64,000 nucleotides of DNA from Musa acuminata AAA Group (Eukaryota; Streptophyta; Magnoliopsida; Zingiberales; Musaceae). The stretch is taken from positions 37,506,001-37,570,000 of the forward strand of contig NC_088342.1 in assembly GCF_036884655.1 (NCBI RefSeq), written 5' to 3'. A program made the position numbers and the translations under genes. The notes beneath the pieces are model-generated. The model was not told where the DNA came from, did no database searches, and saw only the letters and a list, made by a program, of their open reading frames with translations. The stretch's first letter is position 1. Every line of letters starts with the position of its first letter. Shown here piece after piece: positions 51,344-62,742 of the stretch.

Positions 51344-53964
51344 TGTTACGAACGAGTCGGAACTAAGAGGAGGAGTGAATTAGTATGACGGTAAAAACGT
51401 CGATTTTATAAAATCTTCATACGATTAAAATCGATCTTGGAAGGTGTTTAACTTTAAAACGTTTGCAAGAATGTAACGAGCAAAATAAGTAAATCAGTTT
51501 GTAATATGAGAATTAAAAGCAGAACAAGAATGCAAACCGATTTATAGTGGTTCGGTCATCGTGACATACATCAACTCTATTGATTCCTCTTTCATTGAGG
51601 CCAACGACATCCACTATCGGCCTTCCTTTAATAGGCGAAGACTAACCACTTTTTACACCCCTCTTATCATTTTTACAGGTTTAGGAGACAACCTTTATTT
51701 TCTGCATATTTATTTTCTGCATATTTATTAAGTCTGTTTAGTTTAGCTGAAGTCGGAACTCTATAAATTGGGATGTAACTGTTTCTTTTCAGTTATCTAT
51801 GAAAAATACTATTCTGTCTTTTGACAAACCCTAGGAGGCCGATCCTCTCGAAGCGATCAAGGAGGGTCGATCCCCTCGAAGCGATCAAGGAGGCCGATCC
51901 CCTCGAAGTGATCATCCCCTTTTTCTTTTTCTTTTTTACGATAAGACTTTAGGGTCTTATCATTTGGTATCAGAGCCTTATCATTTGATATCAAAGCGAC
52001 GATAAGACTTTAGGGTCTTATCATTTGGTATCAGAGCGACGATAAGACTTTAAGGTCTTATCATTTGGTATCAGAGTGGTGATCCTTAGCATTCTCGTTG
52101 CCGTAGCTATTAAAAAAAAAAAAAAGAGGGAAAGAAAGAAAGAAAGAAGAGAGAGAGAGAAGAAGAAGCAGCAACCGTAGCCACGCACCCCTGCTTCCCC
52201 TGCTTCCTAGTCGGCGACCACCGCCGTCGTTGCTCCTCGGCCAGCGCCCACCATTGCCGCTATGCCCCGGCTAGCAACCTTCTCACCTCGCCTCCTCGCT
52301 GCCCGCATCTCGCTCGAGCGAGAAGGGCCGCAGCCACCGTTTCCCAACCAGCGGACCACCCATCGTCACTTCTACCATCGGTGACGCTGCCCTAGTCGCA
52401 CCGCCATTGCTGCCTTCCCTTGGTTGCAGCTTTGGCCGTGCGATCTATCGGTGTCGCTATTTTTGTGGTACGATAGAAACAGAGCAGCCACCGGTCCCTC
52501 TACTACCGCAGGTGCCGGTTGCCTCTATCGCCGCCACAGTTTCTCGGCCACTTCAACGCCACCCCTCTCCTTCGTTGCCAAGCCACCACCGTTGCCAGCC
52601 ACCGTGCGACGACCGTCGCACGCCTCCCAGCAGCCAATCCCCTCGAAGGAGGCCGATCCCCTTGAAGTGATCATCCACTTTCTCTTCTTCTTTTTTACGA
52701 TAAGACTTTAGGGTCTTATCATTTGGTATCAGAGCGACGATAAGACTTTAGGGTCTTATCACTTTACAAGCACTCACTTCTAAACAGAATTCTAAACTTA
52801 GACTAGAGGAGGGAATCTCTCAAGTGATTGCAATAGTGTTTTCCCACTTTTAAGCTATTTGTGCTTGTGTATGTTAACCAGGGATGAGAGAGGTATTTAT
52901 AGGCCTAAAGTAGATTCAAACTTGGAGCTTAAAAATATCTCATCCCAGGTTTTTCGTGCCCTGGTGGTACCACCGCTTGTGCTAGGTGGTACTATCACCC
53001 AGTCTGGTGGTACCATCGCTTAGGAGACTGTGTCTGGGCGGTACCATGGCCTAGACTAGTGGTACCACCACCTGACATTGCCACTGGGTGGTACCGTAGC
53101 CTAGACTGACGGTACCACTGCTTGACATAGTCTCGGAGACTGTGCCACCATGGTACCACCTGTCGGGTCACTATTTCAGCCTTTCATTAGACCCAACACA
53201 GTTAATACATGGGCCCAACTGGCCCATAATTGGGTTGGCCCAATTTCAATCTCAATTATGTGCTAACTATGAAATTTAAGACATTTACTAAGCTAAACAA
53301 GTCCGTAAGTCTAGGTTTCTTTCGGTGAGCTTCCGACGATCTTCCGACGATCTCTCGGCAATGTTCTAGTGGACTCCTGGTAAGCTCCTGGACTTCACGA
53401 TGATCTTCTTGGCGAGTTCCAACGAGCTTCTTTGGCATGCTCCTAGACTTCTCAGTCAATTCCGACAAAACTTCCGATGAACTCTCGAACTCTCAACGAA
53501 TTCGCGTTCTTGACTTCGGGACTTCATTTTGCTTTATGTCTTGCTATCATAGTTAATCCTGCACATATAAAACCTACTTTAATCTAGACAATTATTATAA
53601 AGCAAATCAAGTGTTGTCCGGCATGTCATTGGTTTATCAGCGCTTCGTTCGAATCTTCGACGTATTGTCCTCTCTTGCGGTCTATTGCCTAATCGACCAG
53701 TTAAGCTTCACAACTCTGATTTACTTAGTGCAATTTCTGCTCTTCTTGGCCCGATGCCCGAACTCATGGCTCGAAGCCTTCTGCTGATATGTTGACCAAT
53801 TCTTCGGCTCGACATCCAATCTTCTCACATGTTTTTCTCCGGCCCAACATGATTCTTCCTACTTTAATTGTCTCTCCCTGATTGAAGCATCCTGCATCAC
53901 TCAAACACAGATTGAATCATAAACACTATCAATTAGTTTCATCATCAAAATCTGAGATTCAACA
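51344..53964 (-). repeat. 3' LTR of the copia element (with nested insertion)
   Basis: Aligns with 56241-58536 through shared segments such as GAGTCGG, CAAACCGATTTATAGTGGTT and CCAGGGATGAGAG. A reverse-strand TATA box (TATTTATA, 52894-52901) is conserved between copies. Interrupted by a 1,064-bp insert at 51698. Confidence 0.85.
51698..52761 (+). mobile_element. Retroelement fragment nested in the copia 3' LTR
   Basis: The insert is flanked by CTTTA (51693-51697, 52762-52766). It includes an LTR-like part with a TATA-like TATAAAT near 51761 and AACCCTAGGAGGCCGATCC, then repeated cassettes of a short hairpin plus TTTGGTATCAGAGC (an initiator tRNA-Met primer site), a GC-rich Pro/Ala/Ser-type stretch (52150-52640), and again the LTR end. 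There is no gag or pol, so it resembles a small non-autonomous LTR element. The left border does not begin TG and may be degraded. Confidence 0.7.
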
Positions 53965-53979
53965 ATCTCCCCCTTTTTT
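53965..53979 (-). other. Polypurine tract of the copia element
   Basis: ATCTCCCCCTTTTTT on the plus strand (purine-rich on the element's strand) directly abuts the 3' LTR. Two further similar motifs lie at about 54125 and 54491. Confidence 0.75.
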
Positions 53980-54240
53980 ATGATGACAATCAATTGATGA
54001 CGGAGTTAACCTTAACTCCCGGAGTTTAAATAAACTCCCCCTATCAATATGCCATATTGATAGAACTCTTGGATTCAAAAATCCAAGCAACATGTTATCA
54101 TGAACTTATGCATAACATCATACTTTTCCCCCTTTGTTATCAATAAAAAAGAAAAGTTCAACTATCAAGTGTTTAGACATACAAATTCAAATCATTGCAT
54201 AATAATCATAATCTCCAGTTTTATCATTATTGCAGTTTGT

Positions 54241-54452
54241 AAGCTAGCAAATTTAGCAAGTGTCACATCATATTAAAACATGCAAGCTAGCAGATTTTAT
54301 ATTATTTTAGAAAATGTAAGCTAGTAATATTTGAGATGTTCAAGAAAGCAACTTTTGCTTCTTGAAATAAGCAAGTTAGCAATCTTTGCTCCTCTTTTGA
54401 GATGAGAAAGCTAGCATGTTTTTGCATCTTCTTGAATTGTGCAAGCTAGCAA
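54241..54452. repeat. Periodic AAGCTAGCA motifs in the copia internal region
   Basis: The motif AAGCTAGCA or a one-to-two-base variant starts at 54241, 54284, 54318, 54373, 54408 and 54443, spaced 34-55 bp, with similar AT-rich, TTTGAGATG-containing spacers. Confidence 0.7.
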
Positions 54453-55248
54453 ATCTTTCTCTTTTGAGATGTGCACACTAGAAATTCTTTCTCCCCCTTT
54501 GTCATTGGCAAAAAGAGGTGAATAATAATACAATGATGCAATTTATCAATTTTTAAATTATGAGAAAGATAAAGTGTCATTCTTATTACAATATGCCATA
54601 ATTGAGATAAACCTTAAATTCAAGTCAACACAATTTTAATCATGATTCACATCATATGCAATACATCATATTAATCATCATAATGAAATTATATGTACTG
54701 CATGCATCATTCAGAGTCATAGATATTTCACATCATAATGGTCTCAATTTGTCAAATTACATCCTACCATGCATAATCATAACTTCTCATCCTTTTGTCA
54801 TTATAAACAAGAAAGAAGGAGGGAAGAACATAATGGTATAAAATATTTCAATCATTACAAGGCATACAAGTCATAAATACAAATATTATCATGCATAATT
54901 TCGAAAGATAAACTCATTAAGCATAATCATCAAGTTTCATAAGGCATCTTTTAATCAAAATCGAAAAGCTATATAGAATCATCAAAATATACATTCTTGC
55001 TTCTTAAACACATACATAAGATTAATCTTATTAGGTGTATAATCATTAGATTTATATCTAACATTTTATTGCATTATCATAAAACATGCAATTGTCATGA
55101 TCTTTTTCAAAATTACTAGAAAGATAAGCATGATCCTAAAACTTTTAACATTTTCATTACATCTTTAAACATGTAATTAAAAAAAATATATATAATTTTC
55201 TTAAACTAAATTAAAAATAACTTATGAAAAATATCAAGTAATTTTAAA

Positions 55249-56007
55249 TTAAACTAACGGGATTTTGATTACCTCGTCGTTGAAAGCCGTTAAGACGTAG
55301 TTTGCCACCTCGCCTTTGTTGATTTTCTCCTCATTTTCGGATGAGCTCGATTCATCCCAAAGTGCTTCCTTCTTCTTGCATTCATAGCAAGTAGTTGCAT
55401 TCTTTTTAAGTTTATTTTTATTTTTTAATTCTTGTTTCATGAACTTTTTAAATTTTATAATGAGGAGTTCAAGTTCATCATCACTTGAGCTTATGCTTGA
55501 GTGGTATTCAATTGTTCTGAGTCTGAAATCCTTCCTATTCTTTGGAAAGTTATTCTTATGTTTGTTTTGTGCAATACAACTCATTTCATAGGTCATTAAA
55601 GACCCGATAAGTTCTTCGAGTGGAAACTTGTTTAAGTCTTTTGCCTCTTGTATGGTAGTTACTTTTGAATCCCAATTCTTATGAAGAGAATGTAAAATTT
55701 TTTTTACAATTTTAAAATCCGAAAAACTTATACCAAATGCTTTTAAACCATTGATGACATCCGTAAAACGAGTGTACATGTCAACAATGGTTTCGCTCGG
55801 TTTCATTCGAAATAGTTTAAAATCTTGTATTAAAAGATTGACTTTAGACTCTTTAATTCTATTCGTGCTTTCATGTGTGATTTCAAGAGTGTGCCAAATA
55901 TCAAAAGCTATTTCGCACATAGAAATTCGATTGAATTCATTTTTGTCTAAGACGCAAAATAAGGCATTCATAGCCTTTGCATTTAAATAAAAAGTATTCT
56001 TCTCCAA
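55249..56007 (-). CDS. Ty1/copia gag polyprotein, damaged zinc knuckle
   Basis: The 252-residue frame has the UBN2-type gag core: NALFCVLDKNEFNRISMCE, AFDIWHTLEITHESTNRIKE, LLIQDFKLFRMKPSETIVD, MYTRFTDVINGLKAFG and ELIGSLMTYEM. A Lys-rich basic segment follows. The CCHC knuckle starts CYECKK but its remaining His and Cys residues are gone: the text jumps to KEALWDESSSSENEEKINKG, so an in-frame deletion has removed part of the nucleic-acid-binding region. The gag frame is otherwise open, unusual beside the loss of all pol. It reads away from the 5' LTR at 56241. It is a retrotransposon protein and not a host gene. Confidence 0.8.
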   Translation of the reverse strand: MEKNTFYLNAKAMNALFCVLDKNEFNRISMCEIAFDIWHTLEITHESTNRIKESKVNLLIQDFKLFRMKPSETIVDMYTRFTDVINGLKAFGISFSDFKIVKKILHSLHKNWDSKVTTIQEAKDLNKFPLEELIGSLMTYEMSCIAQNKHKNNFPKNRKDFRLRTIEYHSSISSSDDELELLIIKFKKFMKQELKNKNKLKKNATTCYECKKKEALWDESSSSENEEKINKGEVANYVLTAFNDEVIKIPLV

Positions 56008-56226
56008 CTCATTCCAATCGTTAATTGGAAGAGAAGACTTTTAAAAATCAAATTCAATTATATTCTATAAATCGAGATTCAATGAAAGCAAGAAAACTCT
56101 CATTCGAGTTTTCCAATATGTATAGTCCGTCCCATTGAATATGGGAGGACGAATGAGAGAGTGACTCTCTTAAAAATTGAAAAGAGCCATTTCCCTTTGG
56201 GTGTTAAACCAAATGAGAAAAACGTA

Positions 56227-56238
56227 GCTCTGATACTA
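56227..56238 (-). other. Primer-binding site of the copia element
   Basis: On the minus strand TAGTATCAGAGC follows the LTR end with a short spacer; it differs at one base from the plant initiator tRNA-Met complement TGGTATCAGAGC. Confidence 0.75.
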
Positions 56239-56240
56239 AC

Positions 56241-58536
56241 TGTTAGAAATGAGTCGGCACTAAGAGGAGGGGGTGAATTAGTGCAGTGGTAAAAACGTCG
56301 GTTTCGTAAAATCTTCGTACGATTAAAATCGATCTCGGAATGTGTTTAACTTTAAAATGTTTGCAAGAATGTAATGAGCAAAGTAAGTAAATCAGTTTGC
56401 AATATGAGAATTAAAAGCAGAACAAGAATGCAAACCGATTTATAGTGGTTCGATCATCGTGACTTGCATCCACTCCACCGATTCCTCTTCTGTCGAGGCC
56501 ACCGGCATCCACTATCGGTCTTCCTTCAATAGGTGAAGACCAACCACCTTTTACACCCCTCTTCTCCTTTATATAGGTTTAGGAGATAACATTTACAAGC
56601 ACTCACTTCTCCTAAACAGAATTCTAAACTTAGACTAGAGGAGGGGATCTCTCAAGTGATTGCAATAGTGTTTTCCATCTTTTAAGCTCTCTATGCTTGT
56701 ATATATTAACCAGGGATGAGAGGGGTATTTATAGGCCTCAAGTGGATTCAAACTTGGAGCCTAAAAATGTCTCATCCCGGGTTTCCTGTGCCCTAGCGGC
56801 ACCACCGCCTGTGTTGGGAGGTACCACTTCCTGCAGCATTGTCACTGGACGGTACCACCGCTTGGGAGACTATGTCTAGGTGGTACCACCGCCTGACATA
56901 GTCTCGGAGACTGTGTCACGATAGTGTCACTTGTTGAGTCACTATTTGGGCATTTCATTGGGCCGAACACAGTCCATACATGGGCCCAACTGGCCCCTAA
57001 TTGGGTTGGCCCAATTTCAATCCCAATTATGTGTTAACTATAAAATTGAAGACATTTACTAAGCTAAACAAGTCCGAAGTCTAGGTTTCTTCCAGTGGGC
57101 TTCTGACGAACTTCCGATGATCTCTCGGCAATGTTCCAACGAACTCCTGGCAAGCTTTTGGACTTCATGATGATCTTCTTGACGAGTTCTGATGAGCTTC
57201 TTTAGCAAGCTCCTGGACTTTTCGGTCAATTCTGACAGAACTTCCGACGAACGTCCAGACTTCCGATAAACTCTCGAACTTCTCGGTCAATTCCAGTAAG
57301 ACTAACTACCTTTTACACCTCTCTTCTCCTTTCCATAGGTTTAGGAGACAACATTTACAAGCACTCACTTTTCTTAAACAAAATTCTAAACTTAGACTAA
57401 AGGAGGGGATCTCTCAAGTGATTGCAATAGTATTTCCAACTTTTAAGCTCTCTGTGCTTGTGTATATTAACCAGGGATGAGAGAGGTGTTTATAGGCCTC
57501 AAGTGGATTCAAACTTGGAGCCTAAAAATGTCTCATCCTGGGTTTCTCATGCCCTGGTGGTACACCGCCTATGTTGGGAGGTACCATCGCCTACAACACT
57601 GTCACTGGGCGGTACAATCGCTTGGGAGACTGTGTCTAGGTGGTACCACCACCCAGACTGGCGGTACCATTGCCTAACATAGTCTCAGAGACTGTGTCAC
57701 GATGGTGCCATCTATTGGGTCACTATTTGGGCCTTTCATTAGGCCCAACATAGTCCATACATGGGCCCAACTAGCCCCTAATTGGGTTGGCCCAATTTCA
57801 ATCCCAATTATGTGTTAACTACGAAATTTAAGACATTTACTAAGCTAAACAAGTCTGTAAGTCTAGGTTTCTTCCGGTGAGCTTCTGTCGAACTTCCGAT
57901 GATCTCTCGGCAATGTTCCAATGAACTCCTGGCAAGCTTCTGGACTTCATGACGATCTTCTTGGTGAGTTCTGATGAGCTTCTTTGGCAAGCTCCTAGAC
58001 TTCTTAATCAATTCCGGTAGAACTTCCGACGAACATCCAGACTTCCGACGAACTCTCGAACTCCCAATGAAATCACGTTCTTGACTCCGAGACTTCATTT
58101 TGCTTTATGCCTTACTATCGTAGTTAATCCTACATGTATAAAACCTACTTCTATCTAGACAATTATTACAAAGCAAATCAAGTGTTGTCCAGCATGTCAT
58201 TGGTTTATCGGCGCTTCATCCGAATCTTCGGCGCATCGTCATCTTTTATTGCCTATTGCCTAATCGGCCAGTTGACCTCTGCAACTCTGATTTACTTAGC
58301 ATAATTTCCACTCTTCTTGGCCCGATGCCCAAACTCATGGCCCGAAGCCTTCTGTCGATACGTCGATCGATCATTCGGTTCGACGTCCAATCTTTTGACA
58401 TGTTTTTCTTCGATCCAACATGATTTTTCCTGCTTTAATTGTCTCTCCCTGATCAAAGCATCATGTGTCCCTCAAAACGTAGATCAAATCATAAATACTA
58501 TCAATTGATTTCATCATCAAAATCTGAAATTGAATA
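56241..58536 (-). repeat. 5' LTR of the copia element with internal tandem duplication
   Basis: A block of roughly 740 bp starting at GACCAACCACCTTTTACACC (about 56548) is repeated from about 57300, including the TTTAGGAGA, CCAGGGATGAGAG, GGTACC-rich and CTCTCGGCAATGTTCC parts. This explains why the LTR is longer than its underlying length of about 1.55 kb. Confidence 0.8.
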
Positions 58537-58796
58537 AGAATGTCTACTAAGATGCAGAAACTTGGTACACATAGAAAGGGTGTTTATTGTTAACTATGAG
58601 AATGTTTATTGACAGCATTCAAAAACACCAGCATGTCTAAAGACAATTCACTCCATAAAATTCTTACTACACCTTACAATTCTTTTCTTAGAATGCCATG
58701 AGAAAGGCCTAAGAATTCCTAGTCTGCTGAGATGTACAATCTCGGTGCACATAAAGAGGATCATTGCTTCGAACTATAGATTTCTTTTGGTAGGTT

Positions 58797-61440
58797 GTGT
58801 GTCAATGACAGTTAGATTATATGATCTTATATAATTGATAAGATATATTATAGATTGATTAAATTACGATGAAAGTGATCATCAATAGATAGAAAGTTCA
58901 TATTATAATAATATTTCTTAGGAGATACTTTTGATGGGAGGAACTCTTTTAATTACTTATTCTTAACCCTATGCTTTTACCTATATATAGACAGAACCTT
59001 CTAGGGATTAAACGATGTATGATGTGTATACATAATAGTCATTGAGAGATTACTATTTCTCTCTCATCCTCCTTGTCCATAATCCATTGATCTCAATGAT
59101 CCTGTGAAAAGATATAAAGAGAAAATAAAGAGAGTCTAGTTCTTTTTGTAGATCAACAATGGTTTTAGATTTGAAGACGATGTCCTTATAGATCTGATAA
59201 AGTTCTTTCTAGATGGTATCGAAAGGTACACATTATAAATATGATCTACTGCTATTTGATTTCAATCATAGCATTAAAATTTTCTACATAACATATAACA
59301 TATTACATATTTTATGCTTATAATTGGAATCAGAGCCTAGTTTCTTGAAATCAAATATCTTAGATCTGTAATTTTTTATTTACGATGCGTGAATGATCCG
59401 TATATTTTGTCAATCAAAATTCCTATCTAATTTGTCTTGTTACTTGTGGGTGATAAGAGATTTGGTTTTTGTATCATGATCTTCAATGATCGTATGGCGA
59501 TGGCAGTGGTTGTGCAACACTACAGCTACACTCATTACGACAGATGATTGCACCGGGTAGCATATGCACTGCAGCACCAATAGCGGTCATGGGCAATTGT
59601 CAAGCGACAAGCCACGCATTGTGATGGCCACCCAAGCGATGACTACGGGTTGTGCGTCGGGCTGGTTGCGTATCGCGGCAGTTGTGCGCTAGGTTGGTAG
59701 TGCAGGCGACAGTTGTGTATAGGCGATAGTCGCACGTGCGAAAGTCACCCGCGACCAAAGGTTGCGCCCAGGCGGTAGTGGCATGCAGGTAGTAGTAGTG
59801 TCTAGGCGACCGCCATCGCCTTCACAATAGAAGGCAAATTATAGTTTTTGCCCTCTTTTGAGATTAGAGTTTCTTTAGTTAAATTACAATTATACCCTTA
59901 TGACTTTTATTAATTCTATTTTAATCCTTTTAATAGTTGTGCCTTTTATATAAATCTCATAATTTCGTTTTATATCCTATCAATAAAATTATAGTTTTGC
60001 CCCGATGAAATTGATAATTTATTTTATATCCTCAATTATAAATTTAATCATGATTATATTTTTGACTACTTGATTGGATTTAGTTTAGATCAAATATGGA
60101 GAAAAATTATAATTTTGATCAATCTTGACCTTGATCAATTTTTTTTTTTGACTTGCTTAATTGGGTTGATGTTTAGCGTAATTAAATAAAATTGACTAGT
60201 TTAATTTAACATTTTATGTGAAAATTAAAAATATAAAATTTTGATTTTCTTTTATAGTTTTCTCATGTGACTTATTGATTACATTTTGTCGGTGATAAAT
60301 AAAAATATAATTATTATTCTTGAATATTTATTTGGTTTTATATGTATATGTTTAAAATTATAAAATAATATTTATCTTTCACATAAAGACATGATTTATA
60401 TTTCATCATGATTATAATTATCAATTAAATTTTTTATTGATTAAAGTTTAATAATTATTATGATTGTTAATTTATTATTTAACTATTTTATGATAATTAG
60501 AATGAAAAAATTTGATGAATATTATTTGCAACTGATCTCCCTAAGTTTTATCGCATTGCTAGTTGTCAAAGTGACATAGGATGGTAAGTTTATGGGATAT
60601 AAATTATAATAAAAGTCTTATATTTATATGATATTTTAAAGTATATTTTATATTATTGCATTAGGTCTTTTAGCCACCAAGTGACCTATACCAATAACTT
60701 ATAAAATGATATCAAGAAATTAGACCTAAATGATATTGAGAAAATAATATTTACAATCGTACACATAATTAGGAGATGATGATTATGTGATGGGATATGA
60801 TGATACTATTTTGAATATCCTTATGGTTTAGGATTGTATACCCAAAGGTAACAATACTATTCCATAAGGATGGTATCAGTCCTTCCTAGATAATCTTGAG
60901 TGACACTAGATATGTCAATATTTTACCTAAAGGTGAAATATGGATGATATCAATAGTTCTATATTTTACCTAAACTCAAAGCATTAATATTATTTTATAT
61001 TTTTATAATGATGCTTACTTCTATATATTCTCATGCTTCCAGTATCCCTGTATTCTTTGGATCAAATTATTCAGAATGGTTAGAGCATGTATAATTCACA
61101 TTGGGCATACTAGATCTTGACTTAGCATTGCTCATTGAAAGTACTATGGAATATATTGATAAAATAAATACTTAGAAAAGATCTAATAGGCTTAGATTAA
61201 TGTTTATAAAATTGACGATTGCAAAAAATATAAAAAATTCATTATCGATTGTAACTAGCACATGAGAATATTTAAAGGTTATTGAAAACATATTTAAATC
61301 TATTAATAAGTTATTGGTTGGTACATTAATGAAAGAATTGACTACGACTCAATATGATGGCACTCTGGGGATTCAAGATCACATATTTAATATGGTTGAC
61401 AAAGCTACAAAACTTAAAACATTGGGCATAAATGTTAATG
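58797..61440 (+). mobile_element. Degraded Ty1/copia fragment: LTR, primer site, leader, gag
   Basis: An LTR-like segment (about 58797-59322) with TATATATAG box is followed by TTGGAATCAGAGCC (59324-59337), an initiator tRNA-Met primer site. A GC-rich leader covers 59480-59830 and AT-rich DNA runs to about 61020. A broken gag at 61020-61440 includes FFGSNYSEWLEHV, KRSNRLRLMFIKLTIAKNI and LMKELTTTQYDGTLGIQDHI with interrupting stops. There is no pol; the right side is cut off near the next LTR at 61593. Confidence 0.7.
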
Positions 61441-61592
61441 TCTTTTCTCATGTATTTTATTCTTAATTCTCTTCCTCTTTAGCTTGGCCCATTCAAGATT
61501 CACTATAGTATAAATAAGGATAAGTGGGATTGAATAAACTAATAAGTATGTGTGTTTAGAAAGAATTAAGATTAAGGCAGGAAAGTTCACAT

Positions 61593-62742
61593 TGTTGAAT
61601 CTTAAATTTTGATGATGAAATGAATTGATGAAATTATGATCTAATATGTGTTTGAGTGACGCAGGACTAATCTTGATCAAGGAAAGACAATTTGATTAAA
61701 GTCGAAAGAATTAAACGTTGGGCCAGAGTGGAACATGTCAGAAGATTGGATATTAGGCCGGAAGAACTTTGTGCCATGAGTTCGGGCATCGGGTCGAAGG
61801 ATCAAACATTGCACCAAGGAGATTGGAAGTTGTGAGAGTCAACATACCGATTGGCAATACGCCGAAAGAGAGGACGATGCGCTAAAGGATCGGACGAAGC
61901 GTCGGATGAACCAATGACATGACAGACAACATAAGATTCATTCTTGTAATTGTGTGTGTCTAGATCTAGTTAGGTCTAATTGAGTTGATTTTGGGTGTAA
62001 CCATACTAACTTAATTAGAGGCTAATTGGGCCTGAATCAGGAGTGAATCAGGCAGTTGTACCACCAGACTGGGCGGTGGTACCGCCCAGTGTCAATATCA
62101 GACTACGTAATGGTACCATATAGTGTCAGACTGATAGGTGGTGGTACCGCTAGTTGTCAGTCTAACAGGTGGTAGTACCACCCAATACTAGTGGTGGTAC
62201 CGCCTAGTACCTTGAAAACCTGGAATGAGATTGTTTTGGCTCCAAATTTAAATCTATTTGGGGTTTATAAAAACCTCAATCTTTCTTGTTGTAACTTGCT
62301 TGTTACAACAAGAAAGTAGAACAAAAACTCTATGATTTTAAGGTTATAAACTCTTTTAAAGTTTAGAGTCCCTCCTCCTAGAGCTTAGAGATAGTCTTAC
62401 AGATGGTGTGTGATGGAATACTTATAAAAGAGAGGTGTAAAGCTTCTCTCCTGAGCTTATGAAAAGGAGAAAGAGTTGTAAGGGTAGTTGATCTTCGTCG
62501 GTTAAAAGAAGATATGTAGTGGAAGCCGGTGGCCTCGAGTGAAGAGGAATCAAGAGTGGACGTAAGTCATGATGACCAAACTACTATAAAATCAGTTTTC
62601 ATTTACTTTATGCTTTTCATTTATATTACAAACTAATTTATTTGCTCACTGCTTTATAAATGTTTTCAAGTTAAACTCATCTTTCCGATACGACCTTTAT
62701 TGAATGAGATTTTCGAATCAACAAGATTTTTCGAAAGCATTA
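61593..62742 (+). repeat. Copia LTR copy, plus orientation, 3'-truncated
   Basis: Starts TGTTGAATCTTAAATTTTGA and follows the sirevirus-like LTR in reverse orientation to the 51-58 kb element, including the GGTACC-rich part (about 62040-62215) and the GGTGGCCTCGAGTGAAGAGG segment. It is strongly diverged and loses similarity just before the next LTR begins. Confidence 0.75.

Larger units (their letters stand above)
51344..58536 (-). mobile_element. Sirevirus-like Ty1/copia element, non-autonomous
   Basis: A minus-strand element flanked by the 5-bp duplication AGAAT (51339-51343, 58537-58541). The 5' LTR is 56241-58536 and the 3' LTR 51344-53964; in the plus orientation each starts TGTTA and ends AACA or AATA. 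Primer site TAGTATCAGAGC (56238-56227, minus) is next to the 5' LTR, and a polypurine tract (53979-53965, minus) next to the 3' LTR. The internal region is only about 2.3 kb: gag plus non-coding sequence and no pol. Subtracting a nested insertion from one LTR and an internal duplication from the other leaves about 1.55 kb for both. Long LTRs, a Lys-rich gag and repeated polypurine-like motifs suit the sirevirus lineage. Confidence 0.85.

Noticed and set aside
52407..52711. Pro/Ala/Ser-rich frames in the GC-rich part of the nested element
   Set aside because: Low-complexity codon repeats within a retroelement leader; no conserved protein was recognised.
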